Assembly (NCBI GenBank): GCA_947176535.1
Contig: CAMWQU010000010.1
Coordinates: 1-64,000, forward strand
DNA length: 64,000 nt
Source: an uncultured Prevotellaceae bacterium
GTDB taxonomy: Bacteria > Bacteroidota > Bacteroidia > Bacteroidales > Bacteroidaceae
Direction: 5' to 3'
The notes beneath the pieces were generated by a model. The model saw nothing but the letters and a program-made list of their open reading frames with translations. It was not told the origin of the DNA and ran no database searches. Within the stretch, counting starts at the first letter, position 1; every line of letters begins with the position of its first letter. Shown here piece after piece: positions 1 through 8,567 of the stretch. The position numbers and the translations under genes are program-made.

Positions 1-1295
1 TTCTTGATGTTTACTTCTTCGAGCTTGAAGTACTTGCGGAAGAGACTCCATGTAGCGTCGAGCATCTCTTCGGTGTTGAGATTGACGTCGATGGCGAGCA
101 ACTTCGAGGCATAGTCCTTGGCAAAGTCGAGGCAACGGTTGTCGTAGTCGGTCAGGTCGAAACCGTTCTCCAACTTGGTCTTGGCGTTGGCGGCATCGGC
201 ATAGAGGCGGATGGCGGCGTTCATGACCTGGGAGTGATCCTTACGGGTCTTCTTTCCGGCAACAAGCTGTTTCAGACGAGACAGTGAGCGGAACGGGTCT
301 ACGACGACCTTACCGACATCGGAGTCGCGGCGCAAGTAGAGCTGACCTTCAGTGATGTAACCCGTGTTGTCGGGTACGGCGTGCGTAATGTCGCCGCCTG
401 ACAGTGTGGTTACGGCGATGATGGTGATGGAACCACCACCGGCACTTTCAGGGAACTGTACGGCCTTCTCGTAAATCTTTGCCAAGTCGGAGTAGAGTGA
501 ACCGGGCATAGAGTCTTTTGAAGGAATCTGGTCCATACGGTTCGACACGATACTGAGTGAGTCGGCATACGAGGTCATGTCGGTGAGCAGTACCAGTACG
601 GTCTCATGCTTTTCTACGGCAAAGTACTCGGCTGCCGTCAGGGCCATGTCGGGAATCAGCAGACGTTCCACGGCAGGGTCTTCGGTCGTGTTGATGAACG
701 AAATGATGCGGTCGAGGGCACCGGCGTTGGAGAACGTATTGCGGAAGAAGTAATAGTCGTCGTTGGTCATGCCCATTCCGCCGAGGACGATCTTGTCGGC
801 TTTGGCGCGCATGGCTACCATGGCCATGACTTCATTGAACGGCTGGTCGGGGTCGGCGAAGAACGGAATCTTCTGTCCGGACACGAGGGTATTGTTCAGG
901 TCGATACCGGCGATACCCGTAGCAATGAGTTCACTGGGCTGCTTACGACGCACGGGGTTCACACTGGGGCCGCCGATTTCCACTTCCTTACCTTCGATTT
1001 CCGGACCGCCGTCGATGGGCTGACCATAGGCGTTGAAGAAACGGCCGGCCAACTGCTCACTTACTTTCAATGACGGCGATTTGCCGAGGAACGTAACTTC
1101 GGCATTGGTAGGAATACCACCCGTGCCTTCGAACACCTGCAAAGTGACATCGTCGCCCATGATTTTCACCACCTGGGCCAGACGACCGTCGATCATAGCC
1201 AGTTCGTCGTAGCCCACACCGTTAGCTTTCAGGGAACAGGTGGCTTTCGTAATCTGGCTTATCTGTGTATATACTTTTTGAAATGCTGTTGCCAT
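1..1295 (-). CDS. atpB: V-type ATP synthase subunit B (3' end outside window)
   Basis: Non-catalytic nucleotide-binding subunit of the V1 head; with subunit A it forms the A3B3 hexamer that couples ATP to H+ or Na+ movement at the inner membrane. The reading frame starts at the ATG complementary to 1293-1295 (MATAFQKVYTQISQITKA) and stays open to position 1, giving about 431 residues; the C-terminus is cut by the window edge just after KYFKLEEVNIK. Family landmarks visible are the N-terminal beta-barrel, the segment NPVRRKQPSELIATGIAGID, and SNRMDQIPSKDSMPGSLYSDL. The classical P-loop is absent, as expected for B subunits. It lies 66 bp behind subunit A in the same direction, so it is the last gene of this operon visible here; subunits D, I and K would be expected beyond the left edge. 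Confidence 0.95.
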   Translation of the reverse strand, partial: MATAFQKVYTQISQITKATCSLKANGVGYDELAMIDGRLAQVVKIMGDDVTLQVFEGTGGIPTNAEVTFLGKSPSLKVSEQLAGRFFNAYGQPIDGGPEIEGKEVEIGGPSVNPVRRKQPSELIATGIAGIDLNNTLVSGQKIPFFADPDQPFNEVMAMVAMRAKADKIVLGGMGMTNDDYYFFRNTFSNAGALDRIISFINTTEDPAVERLLIPDMALTAAEYFAVEKHETVLVLLTDMTSYADSLSIVSNRMDQIPSKDSMPGSLYSDLAKIYEKAVQFPESAGGGSITIIAVTTLSGGDITHAVPDNTGYITEGQLYLRRDSDVGKVVVDPFRSLSRLKQLVAGKKTRKDHSQVMNAAIRLYADAANAKTKLENGFDLTDYDNRCLDFAKDYASKLLAIDVNLNTEEMLDATWSLFRKYFKLEEVNIK

Positions 1296-1361
1296 TTGTT
1301 TGTCGTTTGGTTTTCCGGGCGTCCTTGTCCCGCAGTGGAACAAAGAGACGCGCGAAAAGAA

Positions 1362-3101
1362 TTATAACATTGCCTCTATCTGCTTTTTGAAGTCGTTGTA
1401 GGGTTCGCTCTTGAACTGCGAGTAGTTCATCTGCTTGCACAGGTTAATCATCTTCTTGAAGTAGTCGGTGACTTCGAGGAATGTGTTGAACTGGAAGTCG
1501 TCCTTCTCGCAGATTCTCGTTACGAGGTTCAGGATCTCTTCCTGACGCTCCAACGGAGTGACGGCATCCACTTCATCGAATGCGTCCTGTTGCAGGATAA
1601 CGTAGTCGATGATTTCACTTTTCCAGAACGTGATGTGGTAGTCTACGGGCACGCCATCGTCACCGAGGATGTTGATTTGCTCTGCAATCTCTTTACCGCG
1701 TTGCATACGATTCTTTAGTGCGAGTACTTTGGGAATCCACTCTTCATTGATATGGCCTTTGATGTACTCTGCGAACTCAGGATATTCCAGATACTTTGAG
1801 TATGAGTCGATGGGGTTCACGGCAGGGTAGCGCTTCTTGTCGGCACGATCCTGTTCCAGTGCGTAGAAGCAGCGGGCCACCTTTTTGGTGTTTTCCGTTA
1901 CAGGCTCTTTTAGGTTACCGCCGGCAGGGGATACCGTTCCGAGGAACGTTACGGAACCGACCTCTCCGTTGCGCAGAAGCACATATCCGGCACGACCGTA
2001 GAAGTTGGAAATCAATGCACCGAGGTCCATAGGGAAAGCATCAGGGCCGGGCAACTCCTCCATACGGTTCGACATCTCACGCAAGGCTTGTGCCCATCTT
2101 GAGGTGGAGTCGGCCATCAAGAGAACACGCAGACCCATGGAACGGTAATATTCAGCCATAGTCATAGCTGTGTATACAGAAGCCTCACGGGCAGCTACGG
2201 GCATGTTTGAGGTGTTGGCGATGATGATGGTACGTTCCATCAGTTTCCGGCCGGTGTGAGGGTCTACAAGTTCGGGGAACTCAGTGAAGATTTCCACAAC
2301 CTCGTTGGCGCGCTCACCGCAGGCGGCGATAATCACGATGTCGGCTTCGGCCTGCTTCGATATGGCGTGCTGAAGCACGGTCTTACCCGTTCCGAAAGGC
2401 CCGGGGATGAAGCCCGTACCGCCTTCCACAATCGGGTTGAATGTGTCGATGGTGCGGACACCGGTTTCCAACAACTTGAAAGGACGAGGCTTCTGTTTGT
2501 AGTTGGTCATGGCGAATTTTACAGGCCAGTGCTGCACCATATCCACTTTCACCTCGTTGCCCTGCTCATCGGTGAGGATGGCAATGGTATCGCGAATCTT
2601 GTATTTTCCTGCCGGCACGATGCTTTTCACCGTAGCCACACCTTTCAACTGGAATGGGGCCATAATCTTCAGGGGCTGATGGTTTTCCTCCACTTTACCC
2701 AGCCAGTCGCTTTCTTGTACCTTGTCGCCGGCCTTAACTAACGGTTCGAAGTCCCAGAGGCGTTCCGTATCGAGCGGTTCGGTGTACTGACCGCGACGGA
2801 GGAATACGCCCTCCATCTTGTCAAGGTCGTTTTGCAGACCGTCATAGTTTTTACTCAGCATACCGGGGCCGAGCTGGATTTCGAGCATGTGGCCAGTGAA
2901 CTCGGCTTCAGCACCCACTTTCAGTCCACGGGTGCTTTCGAATACCTGCACATACACGTCCTGACCGATGACCTTAATGACCTCGGCCATCAGGCGGTCG
3001 CCACCTGTTGTGATGTAGCATATTTCTCCTTGCTGCACGGGCCCGTCCACGCGGAGGGTAACCATGTTGGAGACTACGCCACTAACTTTTCCTTTTGTCA
3101 T
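1362..3101 (-). CDS. atpA: V-type ATP synthase subunit A (catalytic)
   Basis: Catalytic subunit of the V1 sector, 579 residues, the usual length for bacterial V/A-type A subunits. The P-loop GPFGTGKT is centred on Lys240, preceded by GGTGFIPG, and the catalytic region includes CGERANEVVE and LLMADSTSRWAQALREMSNR. A long non-homologous insertion between the barrel and the nucleotide domain, typical of A subunits and absent from B or F-type beta subunits, is present around residues 110-200. The gene sits 16 bp downstream of the DUF2764 gene and 66 bp upstream of subunit B, all on the minus strand. The start (MTKGKVSGVVSNMV) matches the family N-terminus, so no alternative start is needed. Confidence 0.97.
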   Translation of the reverse strand: MTKGKVSGVVSNMVTLRVDGPVQQGEICYITTGGDRLMAEVIKVIGQDVYVQVFESTRGLKVGAEAEFTGHMLEIQLGPGMLSKNYDGLQNDLDKMEGVFLRRGQYTEPLDTERLWDFEPLVKAGDKVQESDWLGKVEENHQPLKIMAPFQLKGVATVKSIVPAGKYKIRDTIAILTDEQGNEVKVDMVQHWPVKFAMTNYKQKPRPFKLLETGVRTIDTFNPIVEGGTGFIPGPFGTGKTVLQHAISKQAEADIVIIAACGERANEVVEIFTEFPELVDPHTGRKLMERTIIIANTSNMPVAAREASVYTAMTMAEYYRSMGLRVLLMADSTSRWAQALREMSNRMEELPGPDAFPMDLGALISNFYGRAGYVLLRNGEVGSVTFLGTVSPAGGNLKEPVTENTKKVARCFYALEQDRADKKRYPAVNPIDSYSKYLEYPEFAEYIKGHINEEWIPKVLALKNRMQRGKEIAEQINILGDDGVPVDYHITFWKSEIIDYVILQQDAFDEVDAVTPLERQEEILNLVTRICEKDDFQFNTFLEVTDYFKKMINLCKQMNYSQFKSEPYNDFKKQIEAML

Positions 3102-3117
3102 AATATTTAGTGTTTAC

Positions 3118-3969
3118 TTATTTTCTGATAAATTCTTCAGGAACCTGTGCTTCGCCTCGCAGGTCATTGATAATCTTCTGGAACGTCTCTTTGCCTTGTT
3201 TCACGTCGAGCCGCGCCCAACGCTCCTGAATCTCCAGTCTGCACAAATAGGCAAAGATGGCCTCTATGGAGAAAGGATTTTGGAAAACCCGTTCTTCCAG
3301 CCAAGCCCATTTGAATGCATCCAACATGCGTTCTTTTCTGACGGGGTCTTCTTCGTCTACCATCTTCATGATTTCGGTCATGTAGCCATAAATCTGTCCG
3401 AGATTGAAGTCGTGGGTGTCGTTGGTGCGAATCATCTCCTGTACTTCTCCCTCTCCTTTCACGTAGTCTGTCACGCGCCAACCTTGCCGGCGGGCAATCA
3501 TGGCAGTCATGATGTTGGTGACGTCGAAGTTCAACTGATACCATTCTCTCATCAGCGCGTTAGGACAGTTCTCTGTACAATGGCGATAATAGAGGAGTAG
3601 TATTTCGTCTTCGGCATAATAGCCGGCCTTGTTCTTGTTTTCCCCGTATTCGCGTGCAAACTGTACCATGAACTTCGGATAACGACTTGTACCGAGGTCT
3701 ATCTCGTTGGCCTCAGCCAAAAGTTCTTTCAGTTGTTCGCGATTATAGTTCCCGTTCTCCTCCATCTTTTCGGTAGTCTCGGGATTACGGAGTAACTTGA
3801 CGAGGTTTCGGCAGTCATGTTGCAGGAAGAGGAAGTGAAGCAGACTTCTGTCTTTGCTTCCCATTTCGGGCCGGAGCTGTTCGCGGAGTTCAGAGATACT
3901 ATAGCCCGGTTTCGTGTCCGACAGTTTCAAGTCGGGCAGTCCGGCCATGATGCAATAGTAATTAGCCAT
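3118..3969 (-). CDS. DUF2764 family protein, V-ATPase operon subunit
   Basis: 283-residue soluble protein starting MANYYCIMAGLPDLKL, a recognisable DUF2764 N-terminus. In Bacteroidota, DUF2764 genes sit between the E and A subunit genes of V-ATPase operons, exactly as here (81 bp after E, 16 bp before A). By position the family probably takes the place of the C/d-type stalk subunit, which is otherwise missing from these operons; that role is inference, not shown by the sequence. The protein is mostly helical with many aromatic and charged residues and no signal peptide or membrane segment, which fits a cytoplasmic stalk component. Confidence 0.88.
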   Translation of the reverse strand: MANYYCIMAGLPDLKLSDTKPGYSISELREQLRPEMGSKDRSLLHFLFLQHDCRNLVKLLRNPETTEKMEENGNYNREQLKELLAEANEIDLGTSRYPKFMVQFAREYGENKNKAGYYAEDEILLLYYRHCTENCPNALMREWYQLNFDVTNIMTAMIARRQGWRVTDYVKGEGEVQEMIRTNDTHDFNLGQIYGYMTEIMKMVDEEDPVRKERMLDAFKWAWLEERVFQNPFSIEAIFAYLCRLEIQERWARLDVKQGKETFQKIINDLRGEAQVPEEFIRK

Positions 3970-4050
3970 TTTTTATGATTACGAATTAGATGTCGCGGAT
4001 TGCGTGCAGAGGAACAATTTTATCGTCTTTCCGCAATCCGGATTTCGGAC

Positions 4051-4638
4051 TTAAAACAGCATCTCCACGAGTTGGGGACGAAGGAATGCTTTGAAGTAGG
4101 CCTCAAATTCATCTTTGCCGAACTGCACTTTGTATGAGCCGTCCTGCGGGCTGACGGTGAGGAGGGTCTCCACGCCGTTCACCTTCTCGATTTTCAGACC
4201 CTTGTCGAGCAGTTCCTTAGCGTGTGCCATAAAGTAGCTCTTGAGGTTTTCGGCATCTTCCGCACTGATAACGGCCGGTTCGTCGCCCGTCCACTTCTCG
4301 GCCAACATCACGGCAAACTTTCCGAGGAAATCCTTGTCTTGGGTCAGTTGCTTTACTTCGCTGCTCACCACTTTATCGGTCAGCACGTTGGCCACTTCGC
4401 TCTTCAGCGCATTCAAGGCCTGCCCGGTGTAGAGTTTTAGCTCGTTCTTGGTGTTTGCCTCCAGTTCGGCAACCTGCTTCTTGGCAACGTCTTCAATGGC
4501 CTTGGCCTGCTCTTTGGCTTCCGTTACGATTTTCTCAGCCTGTGCCTGTGCCTCTGCAATGATGCGTTCGGCCTCCTGTCGGCCCTTTTCAACTCCCTCG
4601 TGATAGATTTTCTCGGTGAGTTCCTGAATCTTTTCCAT
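4051..4638 (-). CDS. atpE: V-type ATP synthase subunit E (peripheral stalk)
   Basis: 195-residue peripheral-stalk subunit that ties the V1 head to the membrane sector. The open frame continues upstream to 4962, but the added 108 residues run antisense through the ferredoxin gene and look non-coding. The ATG at 4636-4638 gives MEKIQELTEKIYHEGVEKGR, a normal E-subunit start, followed by a long Ala/Glu/Lys/Gln-rich coiled coil (about residues 10-75) and a globular C-terminal domain ending PQLVEMLF. It is the first gene of the operon E-DUF2764-A-B, with a promoter-like site 42 bp upstream of the start. Confidence 0.9.
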   Translation of the reverse strand: MEKIQELTEKIYHEGVEKGRQEAERIIAEAQAQAEKIVTEAKEQAKAIEDVAKKQVAELEANTKNELKLYTGQALNALKSEVANVLTDKVVSSEVKQLTQDKDFLGKFAVMLAEKWTGDEPAVISAEDAENLKSYFMAHAKELLDKGLKIEKVNGVETLLTVSPQDGSYKVQFGKDEFEAYFKAFLRPQLVEMLF

Positions 4639-4679
4639 GTTTTGTGTGGGTTTCTTGTTACAATACTTCTTTTCGGGCG

Positions 4680-4711
4680 CAAATGTACAAAAAAAACTCG
4701 TCTTTCCCAAA
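4680..4711 (-). promoter_or_regulatory. Bacteroidota promoter of V-ATPase operon
   Basis: Reading the minus strand there is TTTG (complement of 4708-4711), a 20 bp gap and TACATTTG (complement of 4680-4687). This matches the Bacteroidota sigma-ABfr pattern TTTG / TAnnTTTG. Predicted transcription starts near 4673, about 35 nt before the subunit E start. Confidence 0.7.
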
Positions 4712-4760
4712 TTATTGTAACGTATTCCATGTGGGAAAGGAAAAAACGGTTTATCCGAAA

Positions 4761-4794
4761 AACGGCCTTTCTCGCCGGAGCAAGAAAGGCCGTT
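4761..4794 (-). terminator. Intrinsic terminator after ferredoxin gene
   Basis: A perfect 12 bp stem (AACGGCCTTTCT at 4761-4772, its complement at 4783-4794) with a 10-base loop. On the minus strand it is followed by a short T run and lies 25 bp past the ferredoxin stop codon. It also separates the ferredoxin from the V-ATPase promoter. Confidence 0.8.
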
Positions 4795-4819
4795 AAAGCG
4801 TTTTACCCGTTCAGTGGGA

Positions 4820-4987
4820 TTAGGGCAGACTGATGGCGCCGGAGGGGCAAGCGTCAGCACAAGTGCCGCACTCGGTGCACTCGTCGGGGTTGATAGAATA
4901 GATGTCGCCTTCAGAGATTGCTCCAACGGGGCACTCATCAATACAAGTTCCACAGGCAACACAGTCGTTACTGATTACGTAAGCCAT
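4820..4987 (-). CDS. 2[4Fe-4S] ferredoxin
   Basis: Small electron carrier of 55 residues. Translation from the ATG complementary to 4985-4987 gives MAYVISNDCVACGTCIDECP at the N-terminus, and a second cluster motif CTECGTCADACP follows at residues 36-47. The two CxxCxxCxxxCP motifs are those of clostridial-type ferredoxins with two [4Fe-4S] clusters; length and near-absence of other domains fit. It is a single-gene unit with its own TAnnTTTG site upstream and a strong terminator downstream. Likely partners are pyruvate:ferredoxin oxidoreductase and hydrogenase-type enzymes of anaerobes, none of which lie in this window. Confidence 0.95.
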   Translation of the reverse strand: MAYVISNDCVACGTCIDECPVGAISEGDIYSINPDECTECGTCADACPSGAISLP

Positions 4988-5034
4988 AGTTCAATTTACA
5001 ATTAATGGTTTAACAAAATTATGATTTCCGAAAA

Positions 5035-5042
5035 CAAAGGTA
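5035..5042 (-). promoter_or_regulatory. Putative -7 element of the ferredoxin promoter
   Basis: The minus strand reads TACCTTTG, matching TAnnTTTG, about 48 bp upstream of the ferredoxin start. I could not find a clear TTTG at the -33 position, so only half of the usual promoter is seen. Confidence 0.45.
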
Positions 5043-5165
5043 ATCAATTTTAGTTATTCTCGCCTAATATTTCGACGTTTTTTTCTTTTCAATAACCAAA
5101 AATAGTGATTCGGGCAATAAAAAGAGCTGTCCCATCGTTTAAGTAATCTGAAAGTTGAAGCGTAT

Positions 5166-5912
5166 ATGACTATGAAACGATTATTTCTTCTGTCCTTGAT
5201 GTTGGCGGGTGTGACCGGCTTTCAACTTTCTACTTTCCACCCCCGCTTCGGCGTGCTTCGTGCTCAGGAGCAGAAGGTACAGTATCGGCCCTATTTAGAT
5301 AACCGCAAGTTGCACTGGGGATTTCTGTTCGGTATGCAGATGCAGGACATGGAACTGAAGAACAACGGTTACGTGGATCCCGCTACGGGCGAACAGTGGT
5401 ATGCCGATGTCGATGCTTACAATCCGGGCTTCACAGTGGGCATATTGGGCGAGTTGCGTCTGTCAAAGCACTTTGCCTTGCGCGCCACTCCCTCAATGTA
5501 TTTCGGGCAGAAGCGCATCTGGTTTCACGAGCAGGTTTCCGGGCGTGATACCACGCAGGTACTCAAGAGTGCCTACATCGTTCTGCCCGTGGATGTGAAA
5601 TTCTCGGCCCCGCGCTACAACAATTTCCGACCCTATTTCGTGACCGGTATAGCCCCGGCTATTGATCTTACCGGCCATAAGCACCGCGCTATCTCCACGC
5701 GCCCCATGGATTGCTTTCTTGAAGTAGGTATGGGATGCGACATTTATCTTCCTTTCTTCAAACTCATTCCCGAACTGAAATTCTCTTTTGGTCTGCTCGA
5801 TGTCCTGAGAAAAAAGCGCACCGATCTTATCGACGGTACGCTGATGAAATACACTCACTCTCTGGACAATGCCCACACCAAGATGATAACCCTGACGCTT
5901 TATTTCGAGTAG
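5166..5912 (+). CDS. porT: PorT family outer-membrane beta-barrel protein (T9SS)
   Basis: 248-residue outer-membrane protein. The N-terminus has a signal peptide (MKRLFLLSLMLAGVTGF, from the second ATG at 5172; the ATG at 5166 adds only two residues), followed by alternating beta strands of an 8-stranded barrel and a C-terminal aromatic strand ending LTLYFE. The body (HWGFLFGMQMQDMELK, SAYIVLPVDVKFSAPRYNN, RPYFVTGIAP) resembles Porphyromonas PorT and its orthologues, which are needed for type IX secretion of proteins carrying a C-terminal sorting domain. The porPKLMN operon lies about 41 kb away in this window and three candidate cargo proteins lie between. It is a single gene on the plus strand, convergent with the ABC ATPase gene (7 bp between stop codons); no clear promoter was seen upstream. 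Confidence 0.85.
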   Translation: MTMKRLFLLSLMLAGVTGFQLSTFHPRFGVLRAQEQKVQYRPYLDNRKLHWGFLFGMQMQDMELKNNGYVDPATGEQWYADVDAYNPGFTVGILGELRLSKHFALRATPSMYFGQKRIWFHEQVSGRDTTQVLKSAYIVLPVDVKFSAPRYNNFRPYFVTGIAPAIDLTGHKHRAISTRPMDCFLEVGMGCDIYLPFFKLIPELKFSFGLLDVLRKKRTDLIDGTLMKYTHSLDNAHTKMITLTLYFE

Positions 5913-5919
5913 TCTCTTG

Positions 5920-6744
5920 TTATAACCGGATGTTGAAGCGCAACGCTTCCGCGTCGAACTGCAAGTGTTTGCCGGGAAAGAACTTCGGTAGAATGCCGTT
6001 GGCGGCCAGTTCGCGCGGAGTACCTACGCAGAAATTGATAGGTTCTTCTTTCTCCTCTTTGCTTTCCGTATGCTCTTTAGCCGTTCTGCCTCTTTTGCCC
6101 ATCAGCCACAGGCTGTCGGCTGTTTGCAGGGCCAAGTCGAGGTCGTGAGTGGAGATAAGTATGCTTTTCTTTTTCTCGTGTGCCAGTCGGCTGAGCAGCA
6201 GCATGATTTCCACCTTACTGGGGAAATCGAGAAACGCCGTCGGCTCGTCAAGCAGGATGGTGGGTGTGCCTTGCGCCAGAGCTTTGGCTATCATTACTTT
6301 CTGACGCTCTCCGTCGCTGAGGTTGGCTATCTGACGCTGAGCAAACTCCGTGATGCCCACCTCCTGCATAGCCTTGTCTACTAATCGGTAGTCTTCGTCC
6401 GTGAGCCGGCCCCAAAAGTTGGTATATGGGTTGCGTCCCATGCCCACCATGTCGCGAACCGTGATGCCGGCCGTGCGTATGCGATCCGTAAGTACGATGC
6501 CCACCAATGTACTTTGCCGACGTGGCGGAATCTGGGAGAGGGGAGTACCGTTGAGCAGCAGTTCGCCGGACAAGGCAGGTTGGAAGGCTGCAAGCGTTCT
6601 GAGCAATGTACTTTTTCCCGTTCCGTTGGCCCCCAGCAGACAGCACATCTCGCCTTCGGACAAAGAAACGGTCATCGGACCCGCCACGGTATGGCCGGGA
6701 TACCCGATGACCAGATTATTCAGTTGATAAGTTGTATGAGCCAA
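5920..6744 (-). CDS. ABC transporter ATP-binding protein, FecE/BtuD-like
   Basis: 274-residue ATPase of the iron-siderophore/haem/cobalamin importer type. Walker A GANGTGKST is at residues 38-46, the signature LSDGERQKV at 142-150, Walker B ILLDEPTA at 163-170, and the H-loop in ISTHDLD. The permease (FecD type) and binding protein normally encoded beside it are absent here, so the substrate cannot be assigned. An unusual highly charged insertion rich in Lys and Glu (about residues 217-236) separates the ATPase core from the C-terminal segment. The gene starts 39 bp after the GH20 stop codon and may be co-transcribed with it. Confidence 0.88.
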   Translation of the reverse strand: MAHTTYQLNNLVIGYPGHTVAGPMTVSLSEGEMCCLLGANGTGKSTLLRTLAAFQPALSGELLLNGTPLSQIPPRRQSTLVGIVLTDRIRTAGITVRDMVGMGRNPYTNFWGRLTDEDYRLVDKAMQEVGITEFAQRQIANLSDGERQKVMIAKALAQGTPTILLDEPTAFLDFPSKVEIMLLLSRLAHEKKKSILISTHDLDLALQTADSLWLMGKRGRTAKEHTESKEEKEEPINFCVGTPRELAANGILPKFFPGKHLQFDAEALRFNIRL

Positions 6745-6783
6745 GTTGTTCTTCCGGAAGCTGAATGTGTGACACTTTTCCCT

Positions 6784-8388
6784 TTATTCAACCCCGTGGC
6801 AATAGGTGTAGCCGAGCTTGTCGTAGAGCTCCATCATGCGCGGCAGGCGGGACTTGAATGCCTCGAAGTCTTTCTTGTCGGCGGGTAACCATTGCACCTC
6901 GCTGATGGCATCCAATCGGGGCAGCAGCATATACATGGCATGCTGGGGATAAGCCACATACTCGCACCACAGGTTCACCTGCGGGCCCATGATGTACTTG
7001 GCCTCCTCCTCGCTCAGTTCTGCCGTCGGTTCCAGACTGTACACTTTCGATACGGGCAGGTAACCGCCGATGCTCATGGGCTGTCCCCACTGATTCTTCA
7101 ACTGGTAGTAGTCGATGTAGCAATGTGTGTTGGGCGACATGATGACGCGGTGGTGCTGCTGAGCAGCGGCGATGCCACCCTTGGAACCGCGCCACGACAT
7201 GACGATGGCATTCTCGCTGAGACCGCCTTCCAACGTCTCGTCCCAACCGATGAGGTCGCGTCCCTTGGCGTGCATGTAAGCCTCCAGTTCCTTGTTGATA
7301 TATGTCTGCAGTTCGGCTTCGTGCGTCAGCCCCAGCTCTTTCATCTTGGCCTGACATTTGGGGCATTTCTTCCAACGGTCGCGCGGGCTTTCGTCTCCGC
7401 CGATGTGGATGTACTTCGAGGGGAATACATCGGCCACCTCGTCAAGAACGTGTTTCAGAAATTCCAGTGTCTTGGGATTGCCGGCGCAAAGTACATCGGC
7501 CGAAACGCCCCACTGACACCATACGTCATAGGGGCCGCCGGTGCATCCCAGTTCGGGATAGACGTGCAAGGCTCCCAGCATGTGTCCGGGAAGGTCGATT
7601 TCGGGAATTACGTTAATGAAGCGTTTGGCAGCATATTCTACAATTTCGCGGCACTCCTGCTGTGTATAGTAACCGCCATACTCCTGTCCGTCGTAAATTC
7701 CCGTGTTGCGGCCGATGACGGTCTGCTTGCGGATGGAACCTTTCTTGGTCAGTTCCGGCATCGACTTCACCTCGAAGCGCCACCCTTGGTCTTCGGTGAA
7801 GTGCCAATGGAAATTGTTACAGCCGTGCAGGGCCATCACATCGAGGAACTGTTTGATAAATTCAACAGGGAAATAGTGGCGTGCGCAGTCGAAGAGCACA
7901 CCTCGATAGGGAAAGCGCGGTTCGTCCGTGATGGTCACGTAGGGCAGTTCCACGCTGTCGCCTGCTTTCGTGCCGATGGCCTTGCGCAGCGTTTCGATGC
8001 CGCGGAACACTCCCTCTTCGGTAGCACCCTGTATGGTAATCCCCTTTTTATCCACCGTCAGCCGGTAGGCCTCGCGGTTGGGATTCTGCAAGCCCAGTGA
8101 CAGCGTAATGGCTACGGGTTGCTTCTTTGTGGGCTTCACGTCAGCCTGCGGGACAACCTGAAAACCGGCATCCGTATTCAGAAACTCCGCCAGCAGTTGT
8201 GCGTTCGAGGCCATTTTGTCGTTGCCAGAGGCGTAAGTGACGATGGCTCCCCGGTTCAGTGTGTAAACTTCGCCTTTCGGGTTCAATTCGACGCTACGGG
8301 GTAGCGGGATAACGTCATAAGTGACTTGTGCCTTACACGGTACGGCAGTCAGCATGACTACACTCAGGATGGAAAACAGTTTTTTCAT
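6784..8388 (-). CDS. Beta-N-acetylhexosaminidase (GH20)
   Basis: Exported glycoside hydrolase that would remove terminal beta-linked GlcNAc or GalNAc from glycans. The start chosen is the ATG complementary to 8386-8388, giving a signal peptide (MKKLFSILSVVMLTAVPCKA) and 534 residues; an in-frame ATG 84 bp upstream is rejected because it overlaps the promoter site. An N-terminal GH20b alpha/beta domain (about 20-150) precedes the TIM barrel with RGVLFDCARHYFP and the catalytic Asp-Glu pair in HIGGDESP (Asp332, Glu333). Substrate-assisted catalysis by this pair is established for the family. It stands alone with its own promoter; NagA and NagB encoded further along could process its product. 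Confidence 0.93.
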   Translation of the reverse strand: MKKLFSILSVVMLTAVPCKAQVTYDVIPLPRSVELNPKGEVYTLNRGAIVTYASGNDKMASNAQLLAEFLNTDAGFQVVPQADVKPTKKQPVAITLSLGLQNPNREAYRLTVDKKGITIQGATEEGVFRGIETLRKAIGTKAGDSVELPYVTITDEPRFPYRGVLFDCARHYFPVEFIKQFLDVMALHGCNNFHWHFTEDQGWRFEVKSMPELTKKGSIRKQTVIGRNTGIYDGQEYGGYYTQQECREIVEYAAKRFINVIPEIDLPGHMLGALHVYPELGCTGGPYDVWCQWGVSADVLCAGNPKTLEFLKHVLDEVADVFPSKYIHIGGDESPRDRWKKCPKCQAKMKELGLTHEAELQTYINKELEAYMHAKGRDLIGWDETLEGGLSENAIVMSWRGSKGGIAAAQQHHRVIMSPNTHCYIDYYQLKNQWGQPMSIGGYLPVSKVYSLEPTAELSEEEAKYIMGPQVNLWCEYVAYPQHAMYMLLPRLDAISEVQWLPADKKDFEAFKSRLPRMMELYDKLGYTYCHGVE

Positions 8389-8442
8389 GATACGGTTAAG
8401 ATTTAAGGTTTCCGCGATGCTTCGTTTCGTAGGCTCGCGATG

Positions 8443-8473
8443 CAAAGATAGTAAATCTTGTCTGTTCCTCAAA
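8443..8473 (-). promoter_or_regulatory. Bacteroidota promoter of the GH20 gene
   Basis: Minus strand TTTG (complement of 8470-8473), 19 bp, TATCTTTG (complement of 8443-8450), a near-perfect TTTG/TAnnTTTG match. It leaves a leader of roughly 50 nt before the GH20 start and supports the internal start codon at 8388. Confidence 0.78.
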
Positions 8474-8508
8474 ATTTCCGTCCGGGTTTATCTCTTTTCA
8501 AAACCAAG

Positions 8509-8543
8509 CAAACCGCAAGGTTGCTCAATGCCCTTGCGGTTTG
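8509..8543 (-). terminator. Intrinsic terminator after manC
   Basis: A perfect 12 bp inverted repeat (CAAACCGCAAGG at 8509-8520 and its complement at 8532-8543) with an 11-base loop, 24 bp past the manC stop. On the minus strand the stem is followed by a T-rich stretch. It ends the greA-HIT-manC unit. Confidence 0.75.
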
Positions 8544-8567
8544 TTGGGTATCTTGTTTCCTGCGGCC

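Noticed and set aside
4639..4962. 108-residue N-terminal extension of the subunit E frame
   Set aside because: It runs antisense through the ferredoxin gene and its terminator and crosses the V-ATPase promoter; the internal ATG at 4638 matches the family start.
8389..8472. 28-residue N-terminal extension of the GH20 protein
   Set aside because: It overlaps the promoter and would hide the signal peptide.
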